A stretch of DNA of 64,000 bases, taken from positions 26,927,533 through 26,991,532 of the forward strand of contig CM062289.1 in NCBI GenBank assembly GCA_031216915.1, given 5' to 3'. Positions within the stretch are counted from its first letter, which is position 1; each line of letters begins with the position of its first letter. This document shows positions 1 to 10,897 of this stretch, piece after piece. The position numbers and the translations under genes were made by a program. The notes under the pieces were generated by a model. It saw only the letters and a list, made by a program, of their open reading frames with translations, was not told the origin of the DNA and did not search any database. This DNA comes from Pictodentalium vernedei. Its lineage: Eukaryota; Mollusca; Scaphopoda; Dentaliida; Dentaliidae.

Positions 1-250
1 GAATGATCAATTTTCGATGTTTCATCATTTTGTAATTGTGAATGATGGAATTAACTCAGGATAACGATTTTACATGATGTGATTTTCTTGAAGTGCATTT
101 CGAGGATTTTTATTATTACGATAAGTTAACGTACTATAGAAATCTCGTACTGATTGACATCATGCATACTTATGAAGCTCGATATTGTGTACACTGTAGT
201 TGTAAATAGTAACAGTTGGGATCTTTGCCGATTTGAAACCGAGTTGGATT
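1..250. repeat. Dispersed repeat, copy 1
   Basis: This segment matches 56142-56391 in the same orientation almost end to end with scattered substitutions and small indels (both begin GAATGATCAATTTTCGA and end near CCGAGTTGG). The element may extend left of the window. Here it stops at a G tract. No coding signature is visible; it is probably an old interspersed repeat or duplicated segment. Confidence 0.75.
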
Positions 251-268
251 GGGGGGGGGGGGGGGGGT
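251..268. repeat. Poly-G tract
   Basis: A nearly uninterrupted G run at the junction between the dispersed repeat and a SINE 3' end. Confidence 0.9.
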
Positions 269-362
269 GGTACTCCGGCTTCCTCCACCCGTAAAACTGT
301 CACGGTCACGATTAGCCATTGTGCATAAGTATGTGACCATAAACATCAATAAATAAATAAAA
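269..362 (+). mobile_element. SINE 3' end fragment
   Basis: It carries the 3' part of the local SINE family: the TACTCCGGCTTCCTCCACCC block, the stretch around GTGCATAAGTATGTGACC, and the AATAAATAAATAAA tail. The head and body are missing (5' truncation). Full-length relatives lie at 28544-28897 and 48115-48468. Confidence 0.85.
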
Positions 363-795
363 ATGTTAAGAAGGGTTGGGATTGTCTGAGCCTTTTTCAA
401 CCGGGCATAACATTAACACACTTCAGATCAGTGAGTACAATTTATGAAATAAACTCTAGAATTATACACAAAGAATTTTAAACATATCAGAATTACTGTA
501 CCATTCGCTTGTTCTTTGTGAATTCTGTTCTCTGCAGGCTAGTGCTCTGTCAAGATCTGGAATTGTCTACATAGTAAAAACAATAACAGATATTTTCACG
601 TAGTTATCCTGCAACCTCTTTCCAATGGAATTGTACATTCTCTTCCTGATTAAAAAAAAATTGTCAAAGACACTGGATGCAGGTGACTCTGAATTTTATT
701 TTGTAAAGGAAGATTTTTTTCAGTCAATTTTATCAGGTCCATGTGTATGCTGTATCACTGTGTGGCTAAATTTCAGCCACATAATGCAGAAATAT
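363..795. other. No recognisable feature
   Basis: AT-rich sequence with short unsupported ORFs; I see no repeat partner or coding signature here. Confidence 0.6.
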
Positions 796-1058
796 ATACA
801 GTACGTGGAGAGTGGATTGTAACTCAATCACCCACAGAGTGGAGTTATCACCCAAGCTATAAGTTTCAAATTTTGAACATATTGACAAAAGACACAAGCA
901 ATGTTTCAGCCAATGGACCTCCGGGTTTAACCCGGAGGTCCACTGGCTGAAACTTTGCTTGTGCTGGTTATGTTTTGCAACAAATTTGCAATTATTGCTT
1001 AGATGGAATCTCCACTCTGCGGGTGATTTAGTGATAATACACTCTCCACGTACTGTAT
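796..1058. mobile_element. Family A foldback MITE (A1)
   Basis: The terminal inverted repeats are ATACAGTACGTGGAGAGTG at the left and its complement at the right. The centre is a long palindrome built on CCTCCGGGTTTAACCCGGAGG. The flanking arms (ACAAGCAATGTTTCAGCCAA and its partner) also pair. There is no transposase, so it is non-autonomous. Other copies are at 2315, 8975, 41374 and 45091, with fragments at 1458, 18711 and a diverged relative at 22947. Translation of this element produces the recurring false peptide QYVESVLSLNHPQSG. Confidence 0.9.
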
Positions 1059-1105
1059 ATACCTATTTGTGATATGATATTGATGCAGTGCTGTCACTGG
1101 TTTGT

Positions 1106-1206
1106 TTCTGTCTGTTGTTGTTGTTGTTGGGGTTTTGGTTGTTTTGTTTTGTTGGGGGGAGGGGGGGGGTTGTAGTTGTTTTTTTAATGGGGGGGGGGGG
1201 GAGCGG
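1106..1206. repeat. G/T-rich low-complexity tract
   Basis: TGT-triplet repeats pass into two long G runs around 1152-1169 and 1190-1201. The proline-rich minus-strand ORF across it is a by-product. Confidence 0.9.
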
Positions 1207-1457
1207 GAGGAGGTCAAATTTAGCCATTCTGTTATTTACAGTGTAATAAGACTCAATTATTGCTGAACATCCCCGATGGATTCCCCTAATTTCCACCCAC
1301 AAAAAGCTCAAATTATGTGCAGTAGGTTTAGAAATGCGACGTTTGAGATGTCTAGCCTGTTTTGAACCCGTAGATCTATTTATAGCTGAAAGTTCGAATT
1401 CTCTTCCAAAACTTTTCCACAATATATGACCGTTTCTGACCTGCTTCTGTGTTGGTA

Positions 1458-1508
1458 ACTTCACTCGCCGGGTGTTGCAATAAAATCCACTCTCCGCATA
1501 CTATACCG
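1458..1508. mobile_element. Family A terminal fragment
   Basis: CACTCGCCGGGTG followed by AATCCACTCTCCGCATACT matches the right end of family A in diverged form. The rest of the element is absent, so this is a solo end or a heavily deleted copy. Confidence 0.6.
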
Positions 1509-2000
1509 AGCAACGCAATTTTAAATAATTTGACTCAACAGTAAAAAGATAGCTGTGGGTATGCAATGAAATTTTAATTGAAACTCAACAGTAACTTTCA
1601 CAGTGGTTTATCCTTTGTGTCGAGTGTGGCGAGGAGAGTACAACACTGCTTGCAGTTTGGTTCCATAGAACATTTTGTCAGTGCAAGAAACCAGTAGGAA
1701 CACCAAGTACTAACATGACTGCGACGGTTGCTGCAATCAGATTTGCATGGGCTAAAAGAATAGTTGGAATGAGGAATAGACGGAGCGTTGAAGGAACTTA
1801 GGCTAACTCTCAAACATAAGCATTATCCCGGAAATTCACTCTTGGCCTAGTGTATCGATATGTGCCACGGTCGATACGCACCATGTTTGATACTCACTAC
1901 GTGTTGGACGAAATGTCGAGACGCCCCCTCTCCCTGTTAAGGAGAAACGCATTATTGGGGTGGAGGTTGAACTTCATCGTTTCTATAATTATTACATCGT
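1509..2000. other. No recognisable feature
   Basis: No repeat partner, long ORF or structural signal stands out. Confidence 0.5.
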
Positions 2001-2068
2001 CCCTTGAGTAGAATAAAGCGCCACCTACAATGTTTTAGTATTGCAGGTGGCGCCTTGTTCCATTCAAA
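2001..2068. mobile_element. Family B foldback element (B1)
   Basis: Short palindrome with arms GCGCCACCTACAAT and ATTGCAGGTGGCGC, bounded by CCCTTGAGT and its partner ATTCAA. Relatives at 11847-11917 and 29604-29657 share the core. Confidence 0.8.
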
Positions 2069-2314
2069 TGATGATATAGAGATTCGCAAGCTCTCAGGTC
2101 ACAAGTCTAATTCTGTCAAGAATTCGACGCTGTTATGACTTGGAACCACTCTTGCCCTCAAATAGGTCATCGTCTATGTTCAGATTCACTCGTTTGGAAT
2201 ATTTCAGTTGGTTGGAAAAGCGAACTAACGGATCGCTTTTCCGATCTATTGATATATTCTGGACGATTGAATTTGCAAAATTTCATAAATAATTCATTTT
2301 CTGTAAATCAAAGC

Positions 2315-2575
2315 TACAGTACGTGGAGAGTATATTATCACTAAAACACCCGCAGAGTGGAGATTCCACCCAACCAATAATTGCAAATTTGTTGCGAAGC
2401 ATAACCAGCACAAGCAAAGATTCATCCAATGGACCTCCGGGTTAAACCCGGAGGTCCATTGGCTGAAACATTGCTTGTGTGTTGTGTCGATATGTACGAA
2501 ATTTGAAAGTTATAGCTTGGGTGTTAATTCCACTCCGCGGGTGATTTAGTTATAATCCACTCTCCACGTACTGTA
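2315..2575. mobile_element. Family A foldback MITE (A2)
   Basis: Near-complete copy bounded by TACAGTACGTGGAGAGT and its complement, with a central palindrome around CCTCCGGGTTAAACCCGGAGG. Confidence 0.9.
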
Positions 2576-2899
2576 GAAATGTTACTCAATCGAAACTTGA
2601 TTCTATTGACATTTTAATGACATTACAATCAGAAATGATGACTCACCACAGCCATAGTGCTATGATTATGCTGTTTACTTTCACAAATTATGTTAATATC
2701 TTGCGGTTCTTAAAGAGAAATAAATATTAATTGATTTGGACTATCTAAAAAGTGGACAGGAATGAATACCTGTTTATCTCTGTAAGTAAAGGCACATTAC
2801 ATCAACGGTAGTCTACGCTCAAATTTCCGCAAAAAGTGCGAAACCAAACAGCCCATAACAGCGTCAAATGCCGAACAGAATCACTCTGGTGGTATCAGT
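2576..2899. other. No recognisable feature
   Basis: AT-rich, no supported feature. Confidence 0.5.
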
Positions 2900-3311
2900 G
2901 AACTAAATATTTCAATTACCCGCCTTGAAATGTTGCAATCTCTAAATTTAAACAGCCTTGGGAAAATGTATTTTTTCAATAAACATTGACGTCTTGCATT
3001 ATTGTTGAATATTCCTGATAAAAAGAGGGTGATTTGATGACTTTTGGACATAAAAAATACAATTTACTTTTTGTGTGTTTTTGTAGGGAATTCCCTGAAA
3101 GATATGTGTACGTGACCGGTACTTCCCTTCGTGTCAGTTTTGCTCTTTTATTTGTTGCATGACCCCCTGTTTTCGGATCAGAAAAAGTTGTCCGAAGGGA
3201 TATACTTGACAAAGATATTTGAATGCCAAAATTAAAGTTATACGATCAAATTTTTTTTTCGCCTCAACGTTATAATGGGGGCCTATGGGAAAATATTTAG
3301 TTCTGTGATAC
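2900..3311. repeat. Dispersed repeat L, copy 1
   Basis: Strongly similar in the same orientation to 12110-12544, sharing long identical blocks such as GAGGGTGATTTGATGACTTT and GCATGACCCCCTGTTTTCGG. Both copies end near GTGATACC. No coding signature or terminal repeats recognised; it may be the core of a larger interspersed element. Confidence 0.85.
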
Positions 3312-3706
3312 CTGGTGGCCTGAGCGCTTGAGTGGTTCAGTTTGTCGAATGTAATCTACATGATGGCGATAAAGGTAATAATTTGTGCGCACTGAAAGGG
3401 GGTTGGTTCGTTGTTCCATTTGTTTTTCTATCACACGCTGAGAGTTGTCCTTTTCGTTCGATTCGATTGCGAATACCTTGCTTTATTAGATTCAAGATAC
3501 GATTCGACTCGAAAATTTACGTTTCGTGAGGCCCTATAGATAATATACTTTCATAGGTTAACGCTGAAGTTGCATTTTTACTATGGCATATTTGAGATGC
3601 TGGTTTGGAGAAAAGTAAGATCTTCTATGATTCGAGCCCGTCCCTGTTAATTATTAACATTATACCACTTTCATTTACAAATGGCTTTTGTTATTACAAG
3701 AGATTA
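3312..3706. other. No recognisable feature
   Basis: No supported feature; contains a run of GATTCGATTCGACTC-like short motifs around 3455-3510. Confidence 0.5.
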
Positions 3707-3954
3707 TTAACCCCTCGAATCAGAGAAGCCGCTTTTCCAGCTCAGGAATACAATACTTCATCACTTCATTAAGTAGGAAGACTGGTAAGTGAATGTTTGG
3801 GATAGACCAATTAATCTTTTCAACGTGCAGCCTTAGGGCTGCACGTTGAAAATATTAATTGGTCTATCCCCAATTAATGAAAATGGACTCTTCCAATTGC
3901 TATCATTGGACTGACATGGCATGGAAGATACCACCAGAAAAATTACAGGGTTAA
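3707..3954. mobile_element. Family C TTAA-flanked MITE (C1)
   Basis: Flanked by TTAA at both ends with termini CCCCTCG and CAGGG. The centre is a palindrome, TTCAACGTGCAGCC joined directly to GGCTGCACGTTGAA, within longer pairing arms (AGACCAATTAAT). TTAA flanks with CCC...GGG termini are the hallmark of piggyBac-superfamily elements; no transposase is present. Relatives at 14368 and 49524, half copies at 20394, 53815 and 54129. Confidence 0.85.
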
Positions 3955-4297
3955 ACAATGTGGAGTTCCACCTGGATTTTGTTACAGTTTCATTTATTGA
4001 TACACATAAACAAACAATGCATTATCTTTACAGTCTAATGAAATATGATGCAAAATCTGTACGTCCAAGATAAAAAGTATTGGTTTTATCTTTATCTTAT
4101 CAAGACTATAAAACCGTTGTAAATCAACATGTCTGTCTTATAATTAACGGTGATATTACAAGCTAACTTTTACGACAACGGCAAATGAGAAATAATATTA
4201 TTTCATAAGGAGTTTTTTTTAGCTTACCTGACTGCAAGTCAGTGTGAGCTGTTGCCATCACTTGGCGGCCATCGTCGTCCGTTAATTTTGGAAACTT
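3955..4297. other. No recognisable feature
   Basis: AT-rich, no supported feature. Confidence 0.5.
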
Positions 4298-5520
4298 GTC
4301 TTCTTCTTCAAAACCACTGGGTCAAATTCAAATAGAAATATTGCGCAGAGCATCTTTTATACCCTTTCTATTTTGTTCAAATGAAGCGGTTGCCATCTTC
4401 GTGCTGTGGTTCATACCCCAAAAGCCTAAAAATCTCCTTCTCATGAACCACCCGAAAGAATGCCTTGATATTTGGTAGGGAGCTTGGTGTTGAAAATTAA
4501 AGTTTGTTCAAGGAAGGTTCGTAGGTCAATATTTGGACTCTCTGTGGGAGTATATCCATTTCGGGCTCCACCCAAAATTTGTATTTCAAGAACCGATTTG
4601 AACCAAATTTGGCATGTAGTATAAGTGAGTCCTAAGTACTTGATAGATGCCAAAACATAGCCCGTGGGAACCACAGGGGCTACAAATAGAAAAAAATTCA
4701 AACGCCCAAATTTCTCACATCTCACGAAACAGAGAACTGGTATGTGGTATGAAGCATCCTTAGAACCAGTAGAATGGACTGGTAGAAAATTGCCATCAGT
4801 TGTGTCAAGGTGTTCTGTTGTGGGCATCGAAAAAATGCTGAGTCATCATATTTGCAAAATTTTAAACAACTTTCTTCTCCAGAACCACTATCAGAATCTT
4901 TTGATATTTGGTGTACAGCATCCATGGGTAGGGAGGGGGGGGGGGGGGGGTGTCGGACACATGTGTTCAAATTAAGTCCCTCGGTCCATATTTGGGTTCA
5001 ATACAGGAGCTCGAATATTATCTTAGGGCAATATAGGGAATAAGTTTTCAAAATCTTATTCTTCAGATCTACTAGTCAGATTCTTTTCATATTTGGTATA
5101 CAACATCTCTAGGGGAGTCAGATTCAGGTTTGTTCAAATTGGGACCCTGGGTTAATATTGTGGTAGCCCGAATTTTAACTTAGTGCAATATGAGGAAATT
5201 TCTTTAAAAATCTTCTTCTTCAGATCCACCAGTCAAAACCCTTTCATATTTAGTATACAACATCTCGGGGGGGGGGGGGGGGGGGGGGAGGGTCAGATTC
5301 ACGTTTGTTCAAATCGGGTCCCTGCGTTAATATTGGAGCTCTTTATTGGAGTCCAAAGTTTAACTTAATGCAATGTGAGAAAATTTCTTTAAATATCTTC
5401 TTAGTCAGATCCATCAGTCATTTGTTCAAATCGAGCCCCTGGCATAAAATGTGGGCTCTCTATGGGAGCCCAAAGTTTAACTTAGTGCAGTATTATTATT
5501 TCAAAAACTACACAATCGAG
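4298..5520. repeat. Degenerate ~165-bp tandem repeat field
   Basis: A block recurs in order: a TCTTCTTCTTCAGATCCAC-type start, then TTCATATTTGGTATACA, then CAAATTGGGACCC, then TTTAACTTAGTGCAATATG. At least three copies are clear between about 4860 and 5490, with weaker ones upstream. G runs at 4935-4951 and 5264-5289 sit at the same place in successive units. The composition resembles dispersed repeats common in marine invertebrate genomes. ORFs in this field are repeat translations. Confidence 0.7.
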
Positions 5521-5707
5521 AATATTGGTGTTTTTTTGGTATACAGCTTCCTTAGGTCCAGTGGAATCAGGTGAATCAATAAAATTGCTATCGATTTTGT
5601 CATGGGGTGTCGTATGGGGATGCCCATTGGATGACCATTTTAACACTGTTGGCAATGGGATAATGCTGAATCATCACCCCCTTGTACTTCATCAACTAAT
5701 TTGAAAC

Positions 5708-5843
5708 TATACTCTAAAATCAATTTGGGTTGAAAATCAACCCAAATGAACTGGGTTGAGTGAATATGAACCCAATTGGGTTCATATTCACTCAACCCAG
5801 TTCATTTGGGTTGATTTTCAACCCAACTGATTTTAGAGTGTAT
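5708..5843. mobile_element. Long perfect-arm palindrome with ACTCTAAAA ends
   Basis: Two arms of about 65 bases (TTGGGTTGAAAATCAACCCA, then GAGTGAATATGAACCCA) are mirrored around AATTGGGTT. The ends, ATACTCTAAAATCA and TGATTTTAGAGTGTA, resemble the termini of the larger element at 37622-38467. Likely a foldback MITE. Confidence 0.85.
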
Positions 5844-6705
5844 GGTTTCACAGAAATCTTAAGAGTTGAAGCTTTGTTTCTACTGTCTCATCTTTTTCTT
5901 AGAACCTGGGTTATTTGCTGCAAAATCTAAGTAGATTTGGGCACCTGCTCTCGGTCATTTGATAAAATTAAAAGATTCAGAAAAAATACTCCGTCCTATA
6001 TTACTAAATATACATGTATATACGTGCTTATTTGGTAATCTGTGGAGGGGTATTATTTCTCAGCATTTTTATTTCCTCAGATGGCCGGGAGCAGGTTCCT
6101 GTGATGTGAAACACATTTCACAAGTTAACATGATAGTATTACGTGGAAGATCATCTGCACCTCCAATCTGATTGTTGTTTTGTAATGCTTGTGTGGGAAT
6201 TTTTAACATTTTTGATGGCACTTTTACAAACAAAAAAATCCCACCCACCTCCCCCAGGCCCAAAAATCTGTCCCAATTCGCGACAATTGATTTTGGTTCT
6301 CACAATCTCCTCCGAAAATCAATTTTCAATTCCTAAATAAATAGAAATTTGAGAGTGCTGTTATACTTTTCACTGCAACCAGTACAAATTCCGTAGTAAA
6401 AAAGAAAACCTCAACCAAAGTTGATTCTCTTCTGTTTCCCTTGCCAGAGGCATTTGCGAGAATCGATTCTGATTCTCACAGGGGTTTTAAGCCCTGCTGC
6501 CACTCCATCACAGTACAATCTTAGTAAATACATGCCAAATATTAGTAAATACTGGAGCTTACAGAACAACAGTGTTGTGAGATTAATTTTTTACGGAATT
6601 GTCGTTACAAAGGTTGAAAGAGAAGTTCTTCCTACAAGACTCAAAAATCTCAACCATTCAAAACGAAATGTTTGAAGTTTGCATCTCAGGTGTTAATTTA
6701 ATAGT
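5844..6705. other. No recognisable feature
   Basis: Only short unsupported ORFs; no clear repeat partner in the window. Confidence 0.5.
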
Positions 6706-6920
6706 TACAGTACAAGTCAAAATAAGTTGTAGCTTAACCACAATAAACTAAACACAGCAGCTCCGGCAGTGATAAGATCAGAATCTGACATCATTTTCTG
6801 GAAAGCTCTCAGTGAGAGCTTTCCAGAAAATGATGTAAGCTTCTGGTCTTATCAGCTTAGGAAGAGAAAGAGACATAGTTTATAGTGGTTATCCTACAAC
6901 CTACTTTGACTTGTACTGTA
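6706..6920. mobile_element. MITE J with TACAGTACAAGTCAAA ends
   Basis: Terminal inverted repeats TACAGTACAAGTCAAA and TTTGACTTGTACTGTA extend, with small gaps, through TAGTTTAT and GGTTA segments. The centre is the palindrome ATCATTTTCTGGAAAGCTCT and its complement. It has no coding capacity. Single copy in this window. Confidence 0.85.
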
Positions 6921-8109
6921 GTCTTGTTTTTGCAAGAGTTTATTCAAGAAATCTCCTTTCTATCACGATCCGATCAACAAAGAAATCGCTTTTGCGATCA
7001 ACATGCCTCATACCACTATTGTTGTGCGTATTCAATGCCACACGGTACAAAACAGCCACTGGGAAATGCTCTTTGTTCAACAAAATCCGGATTACGCTTA
7101 ACAACGTCATCGTGTAAGGGCTCATCTGATTGGATGTTATATTACGTTACGACGTGAATGAAATGTTTTCACGTAAAGCAGTGTCCAGCAAAAAGGTTAT
7201 CATACCGCCCAAGGTGATATTTTTCTTTAAAAATGTCAGCTTCACTCACTTAATTAAAGTTTAATGATGGTAAACATACAGAACACTACTCAGCTGGAGT
7301 ACGGGGGGGGCAGGAATCAATGACCCTTGGTGAAGTTTTCATGTATTTAACTCGTGCCTTCTGCGCTACGACACGTGGTGGAGCTTTCCCTGTACTTCAC
7401 TACTTCACGTAATTCACGTGCGCCGAAGGCTCTACCTCGGGTCGTTGATTCCAGCCGCCCCCCCCCCCCCCCCACCCTCCCACGCCACCCTCTTGTTCCA
7501 GTACAGCCGCCAGGGCACTGAACCTCAAAGTGGCGTCCAATGTTTTTTCTCGATGGAATATGTAAGAGTAACATCTGACTATGAAAAACGTTTACTGGAC
7601 GTCTGGCAGCCTTGATCAATATGAAGTATCCACGTTTAATGTGACATCGTCATTTCACGGATTGCATTGTTTGACTACGGCTAATGCAACATTCTGGGAG
7701 CATACCACTGGTTGCATCTGAACCTATATTCATTTTAAGGGATGTTTTGGGTGTTTGGTGATTCTGTTGGTCAGTGCTATTCATAACTGATGTATCTGCT
7801 AACCTTGTTTGTTCATTTCAACACTCTAGAGTGGCGTTGCAAAACCAGAAAAACGTGTACGCCATTTTAGCAGCATTACATTTGCACTTGTTTCTACTGC
7901 ATGGCGTCTGTCTTGAGCAAGAGCATTTTATTAACTTCAGTGCTTCATCTCTGGTCAGAGCAACATCGGACGGAACAGTTACAGGGTGGGGCTACTTAGT
8001 CTCTAGTTCCTTCTTGAAGCCACATTTGATAGGATCTAAATTTATAGGCCTCGGTTGAAGGGCGTTTTCCACTCGCATTTATGATGGTGCCACTTTTGAT
8101 ATTTCCCCC
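6921..8109. other. No recognisable gene; one poly-C tract
   Basis: A C run lies at about 7457-7473, within a GC-richer patch (7290-7620) whose overlapping ORFs show no family resemblance. Nothing else supported. Confidence 0.5.
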
Positions 8110-8563
8110 AAGGTTTCGGTGCATTAGTTACCTTAGGATTCCGGTTTTCGAAAACCACGCATCAATACGAACATCAGTCACTGATGTGGTTACCTTGGAA
8201 CAGTAACAGAGAGAAATGAATTGGGTTGCTTTATCTAGTACATTTGACCACTTAGCGTCTTTAAAAGATTTCAACAAAGCTCCGCTTTGGAGGACTTTTA
8301 GTATTCGACCCTCCCCTATCCCGAACAGGCTCCCAAGTGTGTCGCAGCCCGAAATGGCATGAGGAGCGAGTAAATCTCGAGTATATGAGGTTCGTATCAT
8401 AAAGTTAACATCACCAACCTTGACAGATTTTCTTGACACAGCTATGGTTTGGACCGGCATTGAAATAGGGTCGTAGAATCCCCCAGGAAGGCTCTGTTCG
8501 AGCTTGATCATCAGCGCTGAACCTAATCTAGGATCTTGGCCACGTTGATAGACCCGGAACTTA

Positions 8564-8708
8564 CCTTTACGGTTACGATATTGACAATGATTTCAGGGTG
8601 CTGTGACGGATCCATAGGATCTATACACATCTCAAGTTTGGAACGGAGACTTTTGCAGTCAACTTTACGGTTACGATATTGACAATGGTGTCAGGGTGCT
8701 GTGACGGT
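8564..8708. repeat. Internal 98-bp-spaced duplication
   Basis: CTTTACGGTTACGATATTG with downstream CAGGGTGCTGTGACGG occurs at 8565-8611 and again at 8663-8708, 98 bases apart. The duplication lies inside the coding remnant and breaks its frame. Confidence 0.85.
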
Positions 8709-8740
8709 CAACAGCATCGGACTCAATTCGCGCTTTGCAC

Positions 8741-8766
8741 CCCCCCCCCCCCCCCCACACACACAC
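8741..8766. repeat. Poly-C and CA tract
   Basis: A C run followed by CACACACACC within the decayed minus-strand gene. Confidence 0.9.
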
Positions 8767-8974
8767 CCTCTTTGTGGAATATTTGGTTTCTTTCTGTGTT
8801 TGAGAGTAATGCCTATAATACCCGACTTACCACGGCCATATCTCATACATGTAGTCTCTATGAATATGTCACTCCATCATCCGTTCCAAGGACCCAGAAT
8901 GTGTCTCATGACATGTTCACCTCTCATGGAATGGGCGAAAAACATTAAGCTCAAGATTTTCCATTTGGCGGAGG

Positions 8975-9235
8975 TACAGTACGTGGAGAGTGTATTATCA
9001 CTAAATCACCCGCAAAGTGGCCATTCCACCCAAGCAATAATTGCAAATTTGTTCCAAAGCATAACCAGCACAAGCAAAGTTTCAGCCAATGGACCTCCGG
9101 GTTAAACCCGGGGGTCCATTGGCTGAAACATTGCTTGTGTTTTTTGTCGATATGTACAAAATTTGAAACTTATAGCTTGGGTGATATCTCCACTGCGCGG
9201 GTGATTTAGTTACAATCCACTCTCCACGTACTGCA
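8975..9235. mobile_element. Family A foldback MITE (A3), inside the decayed gene
   Basis: Bounded by TACAGTACGTGGAGAGTG and CTCTCCACGTACTGCA, with a central palindrome around GGACCTCCGGG. It lies directly after the codons for GHTNYEVWPVL of the minus-strand pseudogene, so the last residues (QYVESGL) of the 168-residue ORF are MITE sequence. Confidence 0.9.
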
Positions 9236-10295
9236 GTACAGGCCATACCTCGTAATTCGTATGGCCGAATGTGAAAAAGTATGGCAACATACTTCTCACA
9301 ACATGAAGGTGAATGGGCCAGTCACCTTCCCGTTCAGCACGAACATAAAATATTACGAAGAAAACCGGCTTCAGAAAAGCATCGACGCACATTTTCGTTG
9401 TCCGACATTCATCACTTAACTCTTCCAGTAAAGAGGACAGATCTTCCGGGCATTGTATTTTTTTGAATAATTTACGGAGAAGCTCTTCTGCCAATAGACG
9501 CATAGTCCTCATGTTCATGGAAAAAAATTTTCCAACTAGAAATTTTTCCATCCCTCCAAACACCGATTGCAGCACCTCAGCCAAACTTGATTCAGCCATC
9601 AGCTTTCCTACGGCATCGACGAAGCTCCCAATTAGATGCATACCTCCAACGCGGGGAATAAAAGATGGAAAGTCGTCCGGGGACGGCCTCAATACCTGCA
9701 TGGAGATTTTATACATTGATCAGCTGTGAACAGTGCAAATCTCTGCCCAGCATTCAACGTCAGCTGCTGGACCCTTTTCTTAGCAGTGGCAATAGTTGCC
9801 GGATCGGCCGGTGTCATGTCGATCAATGGGAGATATTCGGCTCTAGTACGAGTGTTATATCCGTTAAATTCTGGACAACTTTCCTTTTACAGAATATCAC
9901 TGAAGAAAGCAAAATCGGTCTCTGAAGCCCTTCGAGTTGACTGCTGAATGACAAAGAATTTGGATCGTCGAGATGCAGTTTTTGCGTGAGCAATGGGCAT
10001 ATCCTGGGAGTTTCGGTCCGTGATAACGAACAAGATCCAACTGATAGTCAATAATCTTTGACATTTCAGACATTTTAAGTCGCGGGAGCCGACTGGGTTG
10101 CAACTGGGCCATGTTATTTGCTTGAGTTAACAAAACAACATTTGCTTGAATTTTAAAAGGATCGTCTCTGACTTCTTGGAAGAAGAAAGGTCCAAATAAT
10201 ATTTTGATGGGATCATATGGTTCCCGGTTCTCAGTGACAGATTCTGGTTCATGTGTGGCAGACCACCTATGAGATTTGTGTCTAATTCCCAATGG

Positions 10296-10334
10296 TGTGT
10301 GTGTGTGGTGGGGGGGGGGGGGGGGTGGCGGGGT
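10296..10334. repeat. (GT)n plus poly-G tract
   Basis: GTGTGTGTGTGTGG passes into a 16-base G run. Confidence 0.9.
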
Positions 10335-10446
10335 GTGTAAGTTTATTTTTTTGAGAAATCAACACACAGTCATATACGAAATTCGATATGTTTGCACACA
10401 ATTTGGTTGCATTGTGCGGTGAAAGACGAAAGTTCAATTTGAAGTG

Positions 10447-10897
10447 CACACTGAAAACTAAAGTGTTAAAACTGACACTTTCAAGGTGTTAAACCCATCC
10501 TAACTCTTAGGGTTTGATTTTAACACTCAAAGTGCAATGCTCTAAGCACTTAGACATTACAATCGTCAGACATCTGAAACATGAATGGAAGGCACTTCCC
10601 ATGTGTCTAGCATTGGCGGTTCTTTCAGAATCGTCCATAATTTGATTTGCGCTTGGTGGGTACATAATTAAAAGGACACAACGCAGATGACGCGGATCAG
10701 GCTCGAGAGTTCAAGCCGGATCCGCGTCATCTGCGTTGTTTCCTTTCAAGTGTCGCGACATTACACTTGTCAAGTGGTATTATTGTAACACTCAAGTTCT
10801 GGAATATCTACACTTGAACAAAGTGCTAGTTCAGCACTTTGTAAGTGTTAAATACAGCACTTCAAGGGTAGTTTTTAACACTTTAGTTTTTAGCGTG
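10447..10897. mobile_element. Element K, copy 1
   Basis: About 450 bases with termini CACACTGAAAACTAAAGTG and its near complement. The interior has several AAGTGTTA and AACACTT motifs on both arms, and the centre is the palindrome CAACGCAGATGACGCGGATC with its complement. There is no ORF. Copies at 61460-61913 (opposite orientation) and 63700-64000 (cut by the window end). A foldback-type non-autonomous DNA element. Confidence 0.9.

Larger units (their letters stand above)
8110..10295 (-). pseudogene. Decayed large protein gene of a transposon-like repeat family
   Basis: Read right to left, separate frames give protein-like segments in a consistent order. 9897-10292 has an early part (IDYQLDLVRYHGPKLPGYA). 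About 9720-9870 has TRAEYLPLIDMTP and then GQRFALFTADQ. After a frameshift near 9716 the next frame carries VGGMHLIGSFVDAVGKLMAE, FGGMEKFLVGKF and RAEREGDWPIHLHVVRSMLP. About 8560-8660 has LRSKLEMCIDPMDPSQHP, and 8128-8511 has GGFYDPISMPVQ and HAISGCDTLGSLFGIG. The GGMH, RAEREGDWP-LHL and H-SGCDT blocks recur together in large uncharacterised proteins of many aquatic animals, usually multi-copy; that family assignment is from memory. The reading frame is broken by a MITE (8975-9235), an internal duplication, a C tract and frameshifts. Function unknown; clearly not expressible intact. Confidence 0.75.

Noticed and set aside
4441-4975. Overlapping ORFs of 77-128 codons
   Set aside because: They translate the degenerate tandem repeat field on both strands.
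9210-9230. C-terminal QYVESGL of the 168-codon minus-strand ORF
   Set aside because: These residues are encoded by MITE A3, not by the pseudogene.
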